Part shown: piece after piece, positions 50,533 to 62,633 of the stretch | Layout: the number at the start of each line of letters is the position of its first letter | Numbering within the stretch: the first letter of the stretch is position 1 | Assembly (NCBI RefSeq): GCF_021134715.1 | Contig: NC_060021.1 | Span: 6,448,001-6,512,000 of the forward strand | Direction of reading: 5' to 3' | Length of the DNA: 64,000 nucleotides | From: Daphnia pulex | Lineage: Eukaryota; Arthropoda; Branchiopoda; Diplostraca; Daphniidae | Position numbers and translations under genes: made by a program | Notes under the pieces: generated by a model | Seen by the model: the letters and a program-made list of their open reading frames with translations, nothing else | Told to the model about the DNA's origin: nothing | Database searches by the model: none

Positions 50533-51800
50533 GTGGGAGCTTCGTATTTTTATGCTGCTGTGGTTGTGGTGTACGCCTCAGTTGTGTAGTAGGTCGGTTC
50601 AGAGTAGTAGGCAGGGACAGCCGTTGTATAATAAGGAGCCTCGGTGTAGTAAACCGGAGCAGCAGTTGTGTAGTAAGGAGCTTCAGTGTAGTAAACTGGA
50701 GCAGCAGTGTAGTAGGAGCCTCAGTGTAGTATACAGGGGCGGCAGTTGTGGTGGTGTAGTAAGGAGCCTCGGTGTAGTAGACCGGTGCAGCAGTGGTGTA
50801 ATACGGAGCCTCGGTGTAAGCTGGAGGAGCATAGTAGCTTGGAGCAGCATAGGTTGTGGTATAAACTTCCATGGTATACTAGACCGGAGCAGGAGTAGTG
50901 AACCGGAGGAGCATAGTAGCTTGGAGCGGCGTAGGTTGTGGTGTAAACCTCGGTGGTGTAGTAACTGGGCTCGGTGTAATAGGCAGGAGCAGCTGTGGTG
51001 TAGTAAACTGTAGCAGGATTGGCGTAGTAGACTGGTTAAACATACGGCGCAACTGTGGTGTAGACCGGAGGCGAGTACTAGCTACGCGCGGCATATGCAA
51101 CTGTGGTAGTATAGGTCTCAGTAGGGTAGTAAGCGTAGTAAACGACAACAGTTGTAGTGTACGGGGCAACAGTCGGGTATGACTCCTAGAAACCACAGAA
51201 TGTTTTAGCGACTTTAACACATTTATACTTATGATAACCTTACCTGGTAGTACGACGCCGGTGTCGTTGCTGGTGGACAATAACAAGGAGTCGTAGCATA
51301 ATATTCTGGAGCCTGAGGAGTCTGCCTTTTCTTCTGGGCATTATAACCATAATCAACCTGTAAATCCAAAACATTTGTTTAAGACAAAACTCTTGATTAG
51401 TTTCCGAACGGGGCTTACTGGGTAGTAGGAAGCAGGAAGTTGTGGTCGGTGGAGGAGAATAATACGTAGCCGACGTTGTGTAGTAGGATTCAGGTGCAGA
51501 GTAGACACTGCGGTTCATCTGATGACCATATCTACCCTATTTAGACATTTAATCGTTTTTCCACAACAGGAATACTTGAAGTTTACTTAAATATGTCGGC
51601 ACAGGTGTGGTGTAGTACTATGGTTCCTCGGTGTAGTATTTAGGAGCTTCTGTGTAGTGCTTTGAAGTATAGGTGTAATTGGCCGACGGTAGGGCATGTC
51701 TTTGTTGATGCCGTTGATCATTCATCTCCGGACCGAGTTCAGGCATATAAGCTGATTGGGCATACTCGCAGCCAGCGAGACCAAGATCATGAAACAACAT
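50470..51800 (-). pseudogene. YTEAP-repeat protein pseudogene (copy B)
   Basis: Same gene remnant as in copies A and C, with the same one-base loss near 50710 and the same stops in the repeat array near 51035 and 51080. It lacks the 8-bp insertion of copy A near the 5' exon, so the 5' exon reads on to TYTSKHYTEAPKYYTEEP before an in-frame TAG. Its 3' end differs from the other copies beyond 50533: the reading frame there continues as APTYAPPSNYSPP, which looks like the original C-terminus. Confidence 0.7.
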
Positions 51801-53412
51801 GCTAAAGAAACCTAAACAACCTGGTGAAATGAGCGAAAGTGAAAAGAAGAGGCTCTGAACAGAAGAAAAAAAAACACAGGAAGAAGAGGAAGAGAAAACG
51901 TCATGTCGAAATAAAGGACGAAAAAAGTTGGAAGAAGAGCGGATGCTTGACTCCTTAAAAGTTAAAGTAAATGGCTGGGATTCCCGTTCACAAACACATT
52001 TGCAGCTGTTTTTTTTTTTTTAATTTCGTCCTTTCTCTAGAAAAATATATTCTCCATGCTGAGTAACCAAGCGTTCAGTTCAGACGGTAACAAAAGTACG
52101 GAAAATAACAAAAGGTAGAGTGTCGGGAATTTTTTCAAAAGTTTGGAATTTTGTAAATTAAAAAATAAAATAAAGTTGAAAAGATCGCGAAGAAAAAAAA
52201 AGCCATTTTTGGGGTTATACGGTGGGTTTGGACTTTGAACGTTTGTTTTTTCCTTTCTTGTTCGGCTCGGCGAGTTCCGAATCCAAGTCGGCAGACAACG
52301 ATAGATTGACGTTCAAGGGATTCAGTTCCCGTTCTGAGAAAAAATACTTGCTTAATTCAGCATCTGGCAAATCGTTTTCATTCAAATCGGGCGCATCCAA
52401 GATCGCTTCTTCTTCCGCGGTTAGTTCTTCCGATAAAAAAATTGAAAAAATAAAAACATTATAACCAAGGCATAGGATAAAAGAGACAATTTCAAAAAAG
52501 AGAAGTAAAAACAATATAAACCTCTTGGTATAACAGGTGCAGTGATGGGCTCATTGATCCTTGCCGTCTCTTCTTCCTGAAACAACGCCTCTATAGCAAC
52601 ATCTTTGAACTGCAAAATCCGTCCAAGGTATTTGGGTATGTCGTCCGTGCCTTTTCCCTCTTTCTCAATCCATGTCATGTGTTGGAAGAGCGGTAACAAT
52701 TCCTTCGAAATTTGCAAGACACTCCTTTTGATGTGTTTGGCAGTTACATCGCCGATGTCAAGGTAAGTTAACGTCAAATATTTCTGAAAATAGCCTGTCT
52801 TATTTGGTTCGATGAGTTCTTTGAATGGCACTTTGCTGTTAAAGTTCTTGTCATAATAATGACACGATTGCCATGCTAAGAAACCTGCAGCGATCGTTAT
52901 GATGCGACGGTCGAAACTTTGCTTGGTGCGCCGCTCGAAGACTGCAACGATGTTATCCGTGATGTTGTAGACCCGTTCAGATATTTCCACGGACGGTAGG
53001 AAAGGATCTTGTACTTTGAGTTTAGGAAGAACTGAACGGGCATGATGGAACACTACAGGGATTGAGCTTGAACTTCCAGCTTCAGATGTTCTTGTTGATT
53101 CTAACGAGGGTTGAGGCAGTGCGGGGAAATTCCCTTTGAGGTGCCTTTCAACTTTTTTCAGAATTGCGCCAAGTTTGTACAGTGTGACTGGAGGGGAAAC
53201 ATTAAGAACAGGCAAGATTTGCTTGATGGAGATTGGCTGACACTTCCTTCGGTACACAAGAATGAAAACAGCAGCTGCCACTGCAGTAAGGTTGGTTCGC
53301 TCTTTGAGAAGCATGAAAGTTTCCATCATTTCCTTTTCTAGGTGGCCAGCACTAAATTCCCTGCAAAGTGTTTCAATGGCATCGACTCCAACTTCTCTTC
53401 CCAGGAAGATGG
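50533..53412 (-). repeat. Segmental duplication copy B
   Basis: About 2.9 kb related to 40580-43455 (copy A) and 60950-63820 (copy C). The repeat pseudogene, the spacer and the last exon of the cyclin-like gene are nearly identical to the other copies, while parts of the large exon are clearly diverged. The right edge is a clean switch into unc80 sequence at about 53412. Confidence 0.88.
52215..53412 (-). pseudogene. Cyclin-like gene fragment (copy B), 5' exons replaced by unc80
   Basis: Only the large exon (from about 53412 down to 52522) and the last exon (52215-52426) are present. The exons with the repeated GARVKGK units are missing. The frame is open through both exons, and the protein keeps the cyclin-like core, with many substitutions relative to copies A and C, especially in the first half. 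Just upstream the same open frame continues into unc80 codons, so a chimeric product (UNC80 fragment plus cyclin-like core) is possible in principle. Called a pseudogene because it has no start or promoter of its own. Confidence 0.7.
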
Positions 53413-56400
53413 GTTCGAACACGTTGCGGAACTGATGACCGGCATTGATGTAGGTGGCCATGCAGACGGCGTCTTCACAGTAGAGGACCAACGCTTGATG
53501 AAGTTGATCACGTTGATGAAGAGGTGGATGTCCCCCGAATAAGCAAAGTTGCCCACCATGGCTTCAAACATTTGTCGGATTAGTTTCACCCAGCTGAGCT
53601 TGTGCATGAAATCCCGAACGTACGCTGATGGATTGTGGATCTGGTTGGTCCGGTAGTCGACCAGGAAGTACTCGCGCTGTCTGTGCTCGTCGATAGAAAA
53701 GAAATCGAGCGATTCTTGCAATATCTGCGAAAATTGCGTGTCTTCCTGGATGGGGAACTGGGACGGAATGGCGCCGGAATCGGATTCGTTGGGCCCGTGA
53801 ACCACAATCTTCTTGGCAGATGGAACGTTGGCCGTGATCAGGATCGAAGCATCGCATTGCTCCTTGCGTAAAATCTGCTTGAGATCCTTAAACAACAAAC
53901 CCTGAACACTTGGCGCCACCTATGAAACAAATTTCAAATTCAATTTCTCCATTTCTACAACAATCGAGTCGTTTTATACGAATCTCACCATGGATAACAA
54001 GGATAAGGCATTGCCGACTAGATCCTGACTGCCCTCCATCGGAGTCCGGACGTAGAACATGATGTAGCCGATGAGATAATTGTGTAGAGTGAAGGCCGTC
54101 TGTTGCGGCAGGTAGGCAACAAAGCGCAAAAGGCGGCGCAAAATAGCGAACATCTCGTCCTGTTTTTCACGAGTCAATCGTTCCAGGATGTGGCGCAGGA
54201 AAAGGGCAGTATCTTCCACCAAACACGAATGCAGTACCTTATTTTTTTTTCAACAGAAAATTATTATTTTTATTTTCAAAATGATTTTTAAAACTGGCGG
54301 GCAATACCTGATTAGCCAAATCGCAGACGGCCACGCCATCTGGCGTTAGAACGGAATCGTCCAAAAGGTCGACGATGGGGACGATAGCCGAGCACAAACA
54401 CGACGGGAAAAGAAACTGAGCCGATTGTAAAGGCTGACCAGAAGTCCGGCTTTGCTGTTGGGCTTCATCATCTGCTAAAATTTGTTTGGAAAACATTTTT
54501 CAAATTTTTAAAATGTTAATTTTTTTAAAAACGTGTTCAACTATTTACTACCATCGTCATGATCGTCTGCTCCGACGTGATGAAGCGCCGGTTCGTAAGA
54601 CGCTTGGATCGTGACGGGAACGGCGCTAATGCGGAAATTTTCCCGCTCGCTGCATTTGCGATCCTCTTCGTCTTTGAGAGCCGATTCGACCAGTTCAGTT
54701 TGTTGTTTCTTCCACGTCTTGGTGGCCGTCACCAGCGAGCGGTGCGTGTCTTGGTTGAGCGTGACTTCCTGGACTCTGGTGCGGACGTGTGGCATCCAGG
54801 GAGGATCGACCACCGGCAGAGATTCCACACCGATCCTGGGCGATGGCAAGGTGAACTCAATGGCATGTGGTGGCACTTTGAATGAGTGAGCAGCGCCTTC
54901 TTCCATCCGCGGCCAGACTTGATACCTCGACCGCCATAAAACTTGAAATCTGATCATTAGGATAAAAAATTAAACGACTGTTACTAAACTTTCCTGATTT
55001 CGCCCTAATAAATAGACGTTACTTGAGAAGTGCTTTGAATCGTTCAATTGGATCTGGATGTCTCAAACTTCCGTTGAGTAGGAGGGTTATGGGTTCCGGA
55101 CAGCGGACGGCCGACAGGATAAACATGGCGGCAGCCGCGGCAACCGTTTCCTTTTGGACGTCCAGGAGCAGTTCCCAGGCGATCGGGATAATGTCGAGAA
55201 ATGCCTCGTCGTTCATGATGGTGGCACTTTTGATGGGAACCAATAGCGGAGCTTGGAAAAGATTCATCACCTGAGAAGAATCCAAAGGGAATTCATTCAT
55301 AATTCATCTGGAATTGGCCGAAAATTTTCCAGTTGATTTTATACCTGGAATTTGATGTATTTCACCATGGGGTGATCCTCCTTTTTCTTGGATTTATTCT
55401 CGTCGCCATCGCTTTCGTTGGGAAAGTGTTTGCTCTGGAGTCCCATGACTTTGTTGCGGTCCCATTGGTCGTGTTCGATTTGGTTGCGTGACAAGGTGGC
55501 CGATGAACTGTGGCAAGAACTCGCCTTTGACAGCAAATCGTTGGTGGATCTGTCATTAACAATCCCGTCAATATTTCCCCCGCACGAATAAAATCTTTTG
55601 TGACAATCCCTCACCTTTCTTTCTTGTTGGCGACACTTTCTCTTCGCCTCAAAGGAGATCCTGGTCTGCTCTGGGCTCCTTTTGAGGCTTTTTCCTTTTT
55701 GTCGTGGTCCTTGTGATGTCGAGACTTTTTACTGAAACTCAGAAATTCCACGACTTCCTGGTGTTGCGGCTCGTCGCCGTAAATCTTCCGGACGCTACTC
55801 AGCATCCGGCTGCAGGCCCGGCTCTGTCTGCGGAAGCACCGGGGGTGGCACACGTGTTGATGTTGGCATTGGTAGTAGAACGAATTGGACAGCAACAAAA
55901 CCGACTGGATGGAAAAGAAAGTTTTTAAAACTCACGGAACAAGTTCACATTAAACTTATGGAAATCCATTTTACTCGGAGCCAAGGCATTCCACGAGTAG
56001 AGATTCCTTCCTCGATGTCGGCTGCACCGTCGCTGGGACTTTCGTGTTGGCCGTCGTCGCTGAGGATTCCGGGACTCTCTTCCCCCGAGATGTCGTGATC
56101 CATCGGTACGTCCGAGATGTCACTACGATCCGATATCGACGAGACTTTTCGCTTCGAGCGGATCGAATCCGATCGCTTGATGGATTCGGCGTCGGATTGG
56201 TCGCCACCGCGGCGGGACTCGCGATGACTCCGTCTCAGTTTCAAACTCCTACTCCTCCGCTTGAAAGATCCCGTGTTGCTCATGGTGCTCCGTCGGAGTA
56301 GATACGGCCGTCCTTGAGCCAGCCGTCGGTTGCGTTTCTCTTCCATCGCATCATCCCCTGGAAATTGGTCTAGGTTTTACAAAACTGCTGTAACAAATTC

Positions 56401-59092
56401 AGGAAATGAAATGACAAACCTGAAACGTGAGGGTCGTGTTGCTGCTGTCAAGCGATTCATCGTCTGGTTCGTGAAGGACGAAACTGATTTTGCGTTCCCC
56501 TGGAACTCCGCCAATTGAATGCCCGTCTCCGGTGATGGATTGGAGACTCTGAGCGGAATTCTGAGACTGGCCCATGGAAGACAGGGCCATACTCCAACGT
56601 CGTCCACCTGCTGGATTGCTGGCCGGCGTCGCGATGGAAGTGGTGGCCAAGGCTAACGATCCCGATCCTCCCGTTCCACCGGTTGAATGGTGAGTGAAAG
56701 ATTCGCCACTGGAAATGACAACGGCACCGGAAGGAGCTCCGCCACTAGCCGGATTGCCGCCGCGTGTTTGCTCATTAAACGAAGAGCCGGAAGCGACAAT
56801 GAGGCTACCGCCCGTGTTGTTTCCGCCGCCCGTTTTACTGGTGGCGTCGTTGCTCCGCAGTGAAACGCGCGTGGAGCGGGGAAGGCGACGGTAGGAATCC
56901 CGCAGGAAAGCCGTGATTTCATAGAGGAGCATACAGGCAGCCAAACGTAATGGCCAGGGGAAGTCTCGCCCGGAAGGGTTAACACTCGCTACAATTTGAA
57001 AATGATAAAAAGACAATCAATTATGAATGACGAATAATTTATTCAACGACAAAAAACTCAATTACCTTCAACTAGAAAGTCTTCATTCTCTTCGTCCTCG
57101 ATGAGAATTCGTTGACGTTGTTCATCCATGGCGTGGGCGTCGTAGTCTTCGCAACAAAGCGCATCATCAATCAGAATTTCTTCCAACCGGACTCCGATTG
57201 CCTGTAAAACAATTTTGGGTGGGGGGGATTACAAATTGATTCGGGAGAAAAAATCCGAGTGGGCGGAATTAAGGGAAAACGAACCTCGGCCCAGGAGAAA
57301 AACATTCGACCACCCAATCGTTGGAGAATGTGCGTTCGCCTCTGCCCTGATGGAGTTCCACGGTTAGATAAAGGCCCCGACGGTCGATAGAACGGCAAAT
57401 TCAACTTCATCCAAGACGGCCACTGTCCGCGGTTGCAGCGGTTGACAAAATGGGCGCACTCGAACAGAAAAGCGGCTCGAGCGATCACCGGACGGTGATT
57501 GTGGCTGCGTGCACAGAGAGGGAAAGAGAAAAACACACACAAAAATCAATAAATGCAAATCAAAATCCTTTGCGTGGGAATTTTGTTTTTCCTACCAAAT
57601 CGAGAACGGCAGCGATAAGGTTGGCATCGGGTATGGCCCCTGGTTGACAAGCTTCCAAAAGGAAACTCAATCGAAGCATTCCATCGTAAATGGCCGGCCC
57701 TGAAACCATTTTCCTTTCCCTGGGAATGACCACAAACATTTCTCTTCCATTTCCATCCATCTCGGGTGAATTCCGCCGACTCTGATCTTTTGAAAAGAAA
57801 TCAAAAAAAGTCGTAAAAAAAGAAATGAAAAGGTATCGATTTCATTTTTTTCTTCTATTCAAACTCACCTGGTGTCGCTTCACGGCTGATGATTTGCCGT
57901 CGGCTCTTGCCAAAACCGATCCGCGTTAAATGATGTTCCACTCGCCGGCGGGCCTTTTGTAAGGTGACGCCCACATTACTACAAAGCGAATAATAACGTC
58001 ATTAAAATGGCGACGGAGATGAAACGAAAAACAGAAACGCGGACGAGAGACTCACTTGCTGCCCGTTCCTCTCTGCTGCAATTTCAACAAAGAAGGAGCT
58101 ACGGCTTGGGCGACATCCAGCGGCTCTTCACCAGCCCCTTGGCTGTTGGGCCCTTGACACCGACGATCCTTGCGCATCCAACCAACTTTTCAAAATAAAA
58201 GAGAATAAATAACGCCAGTCACATAACAACTCGATTATGATCTCTCTCTCTCTCACTCACCTATTCCGAGTTTTTGGGAACTCTTCCGGCTGCTACGGTT
58301 GCTGATGACAGGGAAGCGCTGCTTCACTTTGGGTTCCTTCTCCCTGAACCTCTGGGCAGAGAGGGCGAGTGCGTGAACCACCGAGCCTTTGCGTATCAAA
58401 TTCCTTTCGTCACTCCAGCCATCCATTTCACTGTGTTAACCACCACCCATCAAAGACGAGCGTTAGTAAGTACTCGATCCACAATATCGCGTTACGGCAC
58501 CACGGCCGCCGGGAAAATCAATAGGCTTTCAAGGAAAGAGAGAAAAAATACCCTCGAGTCAAGTACTTACCTCGCATTCTTTTTGCCCTTCCGGTTCTTT
58601 TCCGAAGTCGTTTCGTCCACGACGAAGAAAGTGACAGTCGTCTCCTGTCGATTGCAAACAATCCCTGGGGGGAAAAACAATTGAATTTTGGAATAAATTT
58701 GAATGAATTTCTCGGTTTCTTATACTTGAAATAGCCACTGTTTTCGGGCGGAGTGTCTTGCGGTTGTTCCAACGTGCGGCCGAATCCAACAGTCCACTGA
58801 GCAACACCCGCCGGAAGATTCCGCCGTGGACGTCTTTGATGTAGGCCAGCAATTGGCGAACATCGCAATACAGCGCCTTAAACCAAATCAATTATTATGA
58901 AGCCAAACAATTTCGATGAAATGTATCAGGATCAAAAACACTTACGACATTCTCGGATGACTTGAGGAATTTCAACGAGGCCGTGAGTCGGGTGACGAAC
59001 GGTTTGAAGATGCAATTGATGACGTGTCCTTCGATGGTCCGAGGGGAACCGAAATTGGGCACGTAACTCGTTCCAGTTTGTTCGACTCCCAA
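53413..59092 (-). CDS. unc80: UNC80 homologue, internal part only; lesions present
   Basis: UNC80 is a large scaffold of the NALCN sodium-leak channel complex in neurons. Exons recognised (5' to 3'): 58946-59092, 58726-58876, 58571-58664, 58261-58430, 58056-58185, 57869-57978, 57596-57786, 57285-57504, 57066-57201, 56420-56988, 55975-56358, 55615-55904, 55345-55549, 55023-55270, 54552-54949, 54308-54474, 53989-54237 and 53413-53920. They encode about 1450 of the roughly 3200 residues usual for the family. Conserved landmarks: FGSPRTIEGHVINC, FRRVLLSGLLDSAARWN, ARAAFLFECAHFVNRCN, RYQVWPRMEEGA and QGLLFKDLKQILRKEQC. Odd: the 5' end stops at 59092 without a clear acceptor. One base appears lost near 53497. 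About 90 residues are missing after YVRD in the last exon. The phase between exons 7 and 8 (57596 and 57504) does not fit. The 3' part is replaced by copy B. Confidence 0.88.
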
Positions 59093-60950
59093 ACGGGAGT
59101 CGTTCAGTAGTATAGTTCAGGATAATTCTCAAAACCGGAAGTACGCGTACGTACAAATAAAAACATGAACTTTACCACAAATTTGACGAGGATCACAAAT
59201 ATGTGGTTTTTTTGTGCTTCGAATGAATATTTACTGAACTACTGACTGAAATGAGAAAACCAGAAGTAGAAAAAAAATCAGTTATCGAAAATTTAACAGG
59301 TGAGCTTTGTTGCTGGAATAGTTATCGTCAGTTTTCACTAAATATTTCAACAAAATAACTGTCGATTAATGCTTAAAAAGATGTTCAAAGTAACGGAAAT
59401 TGACTGTTTTGACAGCTAAAATTATCGAAAAGCCATCTAGCGTTAGAAAAAAGAAACGCCCAAGTAAAACTTCGTTTGCGCGTAAGAAGGCCCTGAATTT
59501 GGAAAGTATTACACAGACAGAGTTTAACGCAACTAGACTATTATTAGATAACCTACGAAAAATAAGTCAATTGTTGGGTACCTGGGCATAATCCTGTGGT
59601 GAGTGACTGCAGGTGTGTAAGAGCGGACGGAGGTGATCACTGAAGTGGTCCAGAAACTCGCGAAGTCGCCAGTGAAGTCAAACAAATTGTGTTTAGAAGC
59701 AGTAAAGCTAGATGAGCATGCGTCACAAAGATAAGTGTGGAGAAGAATGTTGGTGGAAGTCCTTCTTCGGTCATGGACAAAGGTCAGCATTGGCACAAGA
59801 ATGTCCGTGCCAGGACCACACCATTCCATAAAGAAACTGCGTGCTCTGTAAAAAAAAATGATACATTAATGAAAATATAACAATGAAAAAAGCAGATCAA
59901 TCCTTACCTTTTCTAAGAAGCAAACTGAATTGTTATGATGAAAAAAACGTAAAAATGAAATTCACAGCAACCAACAGCATTACTCCAAATGTTGAGATAC
60001 ATCTCCTGATGCTAAAGAAAGTGTATGAATCATGAAGTATTGCAGTAGTGTGGTAATAGGTGGTATTGATGCTTACCCTTATCCTATGGGTGATGAATTT
60101 AGCAAGGCATTTGACTTTCATCAAGCAGATCTGGTACCACGTTCATACAAATGGCAGGATATTCACTTCACATGCTTCATGTCTCTGAAACTCTAAGTGG
60201 GAATGGGACAAGGAAATTCTCATATTATTTTCAAATTTACACAAATTTACTTATCGAGAAATAAAACTTACCTATCCTTTAGCTGGGTTGCCTTCTAAAC
60301 AGAAGTAAACAAATGAATGACAACAAACATGCTGTTGCAGGGCACGCCATCAAAAATTGCAAGATTCAGAAAAGATCCTATGGTTCACACGGAAGGATAC
60401 CTATGTTATAAGAAAATATGAATTGTAATGGTCTAGTAGCAAAAAGACTACGAATTCGTAGTCTGTGGTAGCAGTAAAAATGGGGAAATACCTTATCTCG
60501 GCACATTTGTATTCCACTACCTGTGGGTATCAAACATTAGTTTTAGCCTTTAGGCTTCTGACAGCATGGGTCTATTGGATGGAAAGTGACTGACAGTATG
60601 CATGTATGCATAATGCATCTAGAATTTGAAAGAAATAAGTTGGTACAGTATAAACAAAAGGAAGTCAGATACGAATCAGATACGAAGTTCAATTTGGTAA
60701 TTGAATCACAGGAATATAAGTATAAATAAGCTACAATTTGTTTCGGCCATTTTGGCTCGTTTAACGATGTAACAACAACAAGGGCAACACTAGCGACATC
60801 TGGTAATGAGTTTTTGAATCCTAAGTTGGTTGCTCAGTCACAGCTCAAATTATTGGAGTTCTATTGTCGCGTAGTATTGTCGGGTATTTTTGATAAAATA
60901 TTGGGGTTCTAGTGTGGTTGTTTTCGTTGAAGTTCCAACGACAAGTGGGG
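59093..60950. other. Unexplained spacer of copy C
   Basis: Counterpart of 38719-40580 with a few substitutions and indels. The minus-strand stretch beginning MEWCGPGTDILVP (59533-59829) is open. The hydrophobic stretch near 59933-60124 is shortened by a missing base in an A-run. No family recognised. Confidence 0.35.
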
Positions 60951-60954
60951 GCTT

Positions 60955-62228
60955 CGTATTTTTATGCTGCTGTGGTTGTGGTGTACGCTTCAGTTGTGTA
61001 GTAGGCCGGTTCAGAGTAGTAGGCAGGGGCAGCCGTTGTATAATAAGGAGCCTCGGTGTAGTAAACCGGATCAGCAGTTGTGTAGTAAGGAGCTTCAGTG
61101 TAGTAAGCTGGAGCAGCAGTGTAGCAGGAGCCTCAGTGTAGTATACAGGGGCGGCAGTTGTGGTGGTGTAGTAAGGAGCCTCGGTGTAGTAGACCGGTGC
61201 AGCAGTGGTGTAATACGGAGCCTCGGTGTAAGCTGGAGGAGCATAGTAGCTTGGAGCAGCATAGGTTGTGGTATAAACTTCCATGGTATACTAGACCGGA
61301 GCAGGAGTAGTGAACCGGAGGAGCATAGTAGCTTGGAGCGGCGTAGGTTGTGGTGTAAACCTTGGTGGTGTAGTAACTGGGCTCGGTGTAATAGGCAGGA
61401 GCAGCTGTGGTGTAGTAAACTATAGCAGGATTGGCGTAGTAGACTGGTTAAACATACGGCGCAACTGTGGTGTAGACCGGAGGCGAGTACTAGCTACGCG
61501 CGGCATATGCAACTGTGGTAGTATAGTAGGTCTCAGTAGGGTAGTAAGCGTAGAAAACGACAACAGTTGTAGTGTACGGGGCAACAGTCGGGTATGACTC
61601 CTAGAAACCACAGAATGTTTTAGCGACTTTAACACATTTATACTTATGATAACCTTACCTGATAGTACGACGCCGGTGTTGTTGCTGGTGGACAATAACA
61701 AGGAGTCGTAGCATAATATGCTGGAGCCTGAGGAGTCTGCCTTTTCTTCTGGGCATTATAACCATAATCAACCTGTAAATCCAAAACAATTGTTTAAGAC
61801 AAAACTCTTGATTAGTTTCCGAACGGGGCTTACTGGGTAGTAGGAAGCAGGAAGTTGTGGTCGGTGGAGGAGAATAATACGTAGCCGACGTTGTGTAGTA
61901 GGATTCAGGTGCGGAGTAGACACTGCGGTTCATCTGATGACCATATCTACCCTATTTAGACATTTAATCGTTTTTCCACAACAGGAATACTTGAAGTTTA
62001 CTTAAATATGTCGGCACAGGTGTGGTGTAGTACTATGGTTCCTCGGTATAGTATTTAGGAGCTTCTGTGTAGTGCTTTGAAAGTTTGAAGTATAGGTGTA
62101 ATTGGCCGACGGTAGGGCATGTCTTTGTTGATGCCGTTGATCATTCATCTCCGGACCGAGTTCAGGCATATAAGCTGATTGGGCATACTCGCAGCCAGCG
62201 AGACCAAGATCATGAAACAACATGCTAA
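60955..62228 (-). pseudogene. YTEAP-repeat protein pseudogene (copy C)
   Basis: Counterpart of 40586-41865 with the same out-of-frame signal-like 5' end, the same 8-bp insertion near 62085, the same stops near 61450 and 61490 and the same one-base loss near 61125. Only a few bases differ from copy A, including one in the repeat with the lost base. Confidence 0.7.
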
Positions 62229-62633
62229 AGAAACCTAAATAACCTGGTGAAACGAGCGAAAGTGAAAAGAAGAGGCTCTGAACAGAAGAAAAAAAAACAC
62301 AGGAAGAAGAGGAAGAGAAAACGTCATGTCGAAATAAAGGACGAAAAAAGTTGGAAGAAGAGCGGATGCTTGACTCCTTAAAGTTAAAGTAAATGGCTGG
62401 GATTCCCCTTCACAAACACATTTGCAGCTGTTTTTTTTTTTTTAATTTCGTCCTTTCTCTAGAAAAATATATTCTCCATGCTGAGTAACCAAGCGTTCAG
62501 TTCAGACGGTAACAAAAGTACGGAAAATAACAAAAGGGAGAGTGTCGGGAATTTTTTCAAAAGTTTGGAATTTTGTAAATTAAACAATAAAATAAAGTTG
62601 AAAAGATTGCGACAAAAAAAGCCATCTTTGGGG

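Noticed and set aside
50530-51100. CRISPR-like array because of evenly spaced repeats
   Set aside because: The regular units are in-frame codon repeats of a low-complexity protein in a eukaryotic genome; there are no unique spacers.
59400-59591. Small plus-strand protein ending KISQLLGTWA
   Set aside because: No recognised family, and copy A has an in-frame stop and an indel in the same stretch. Not supported as a gene.
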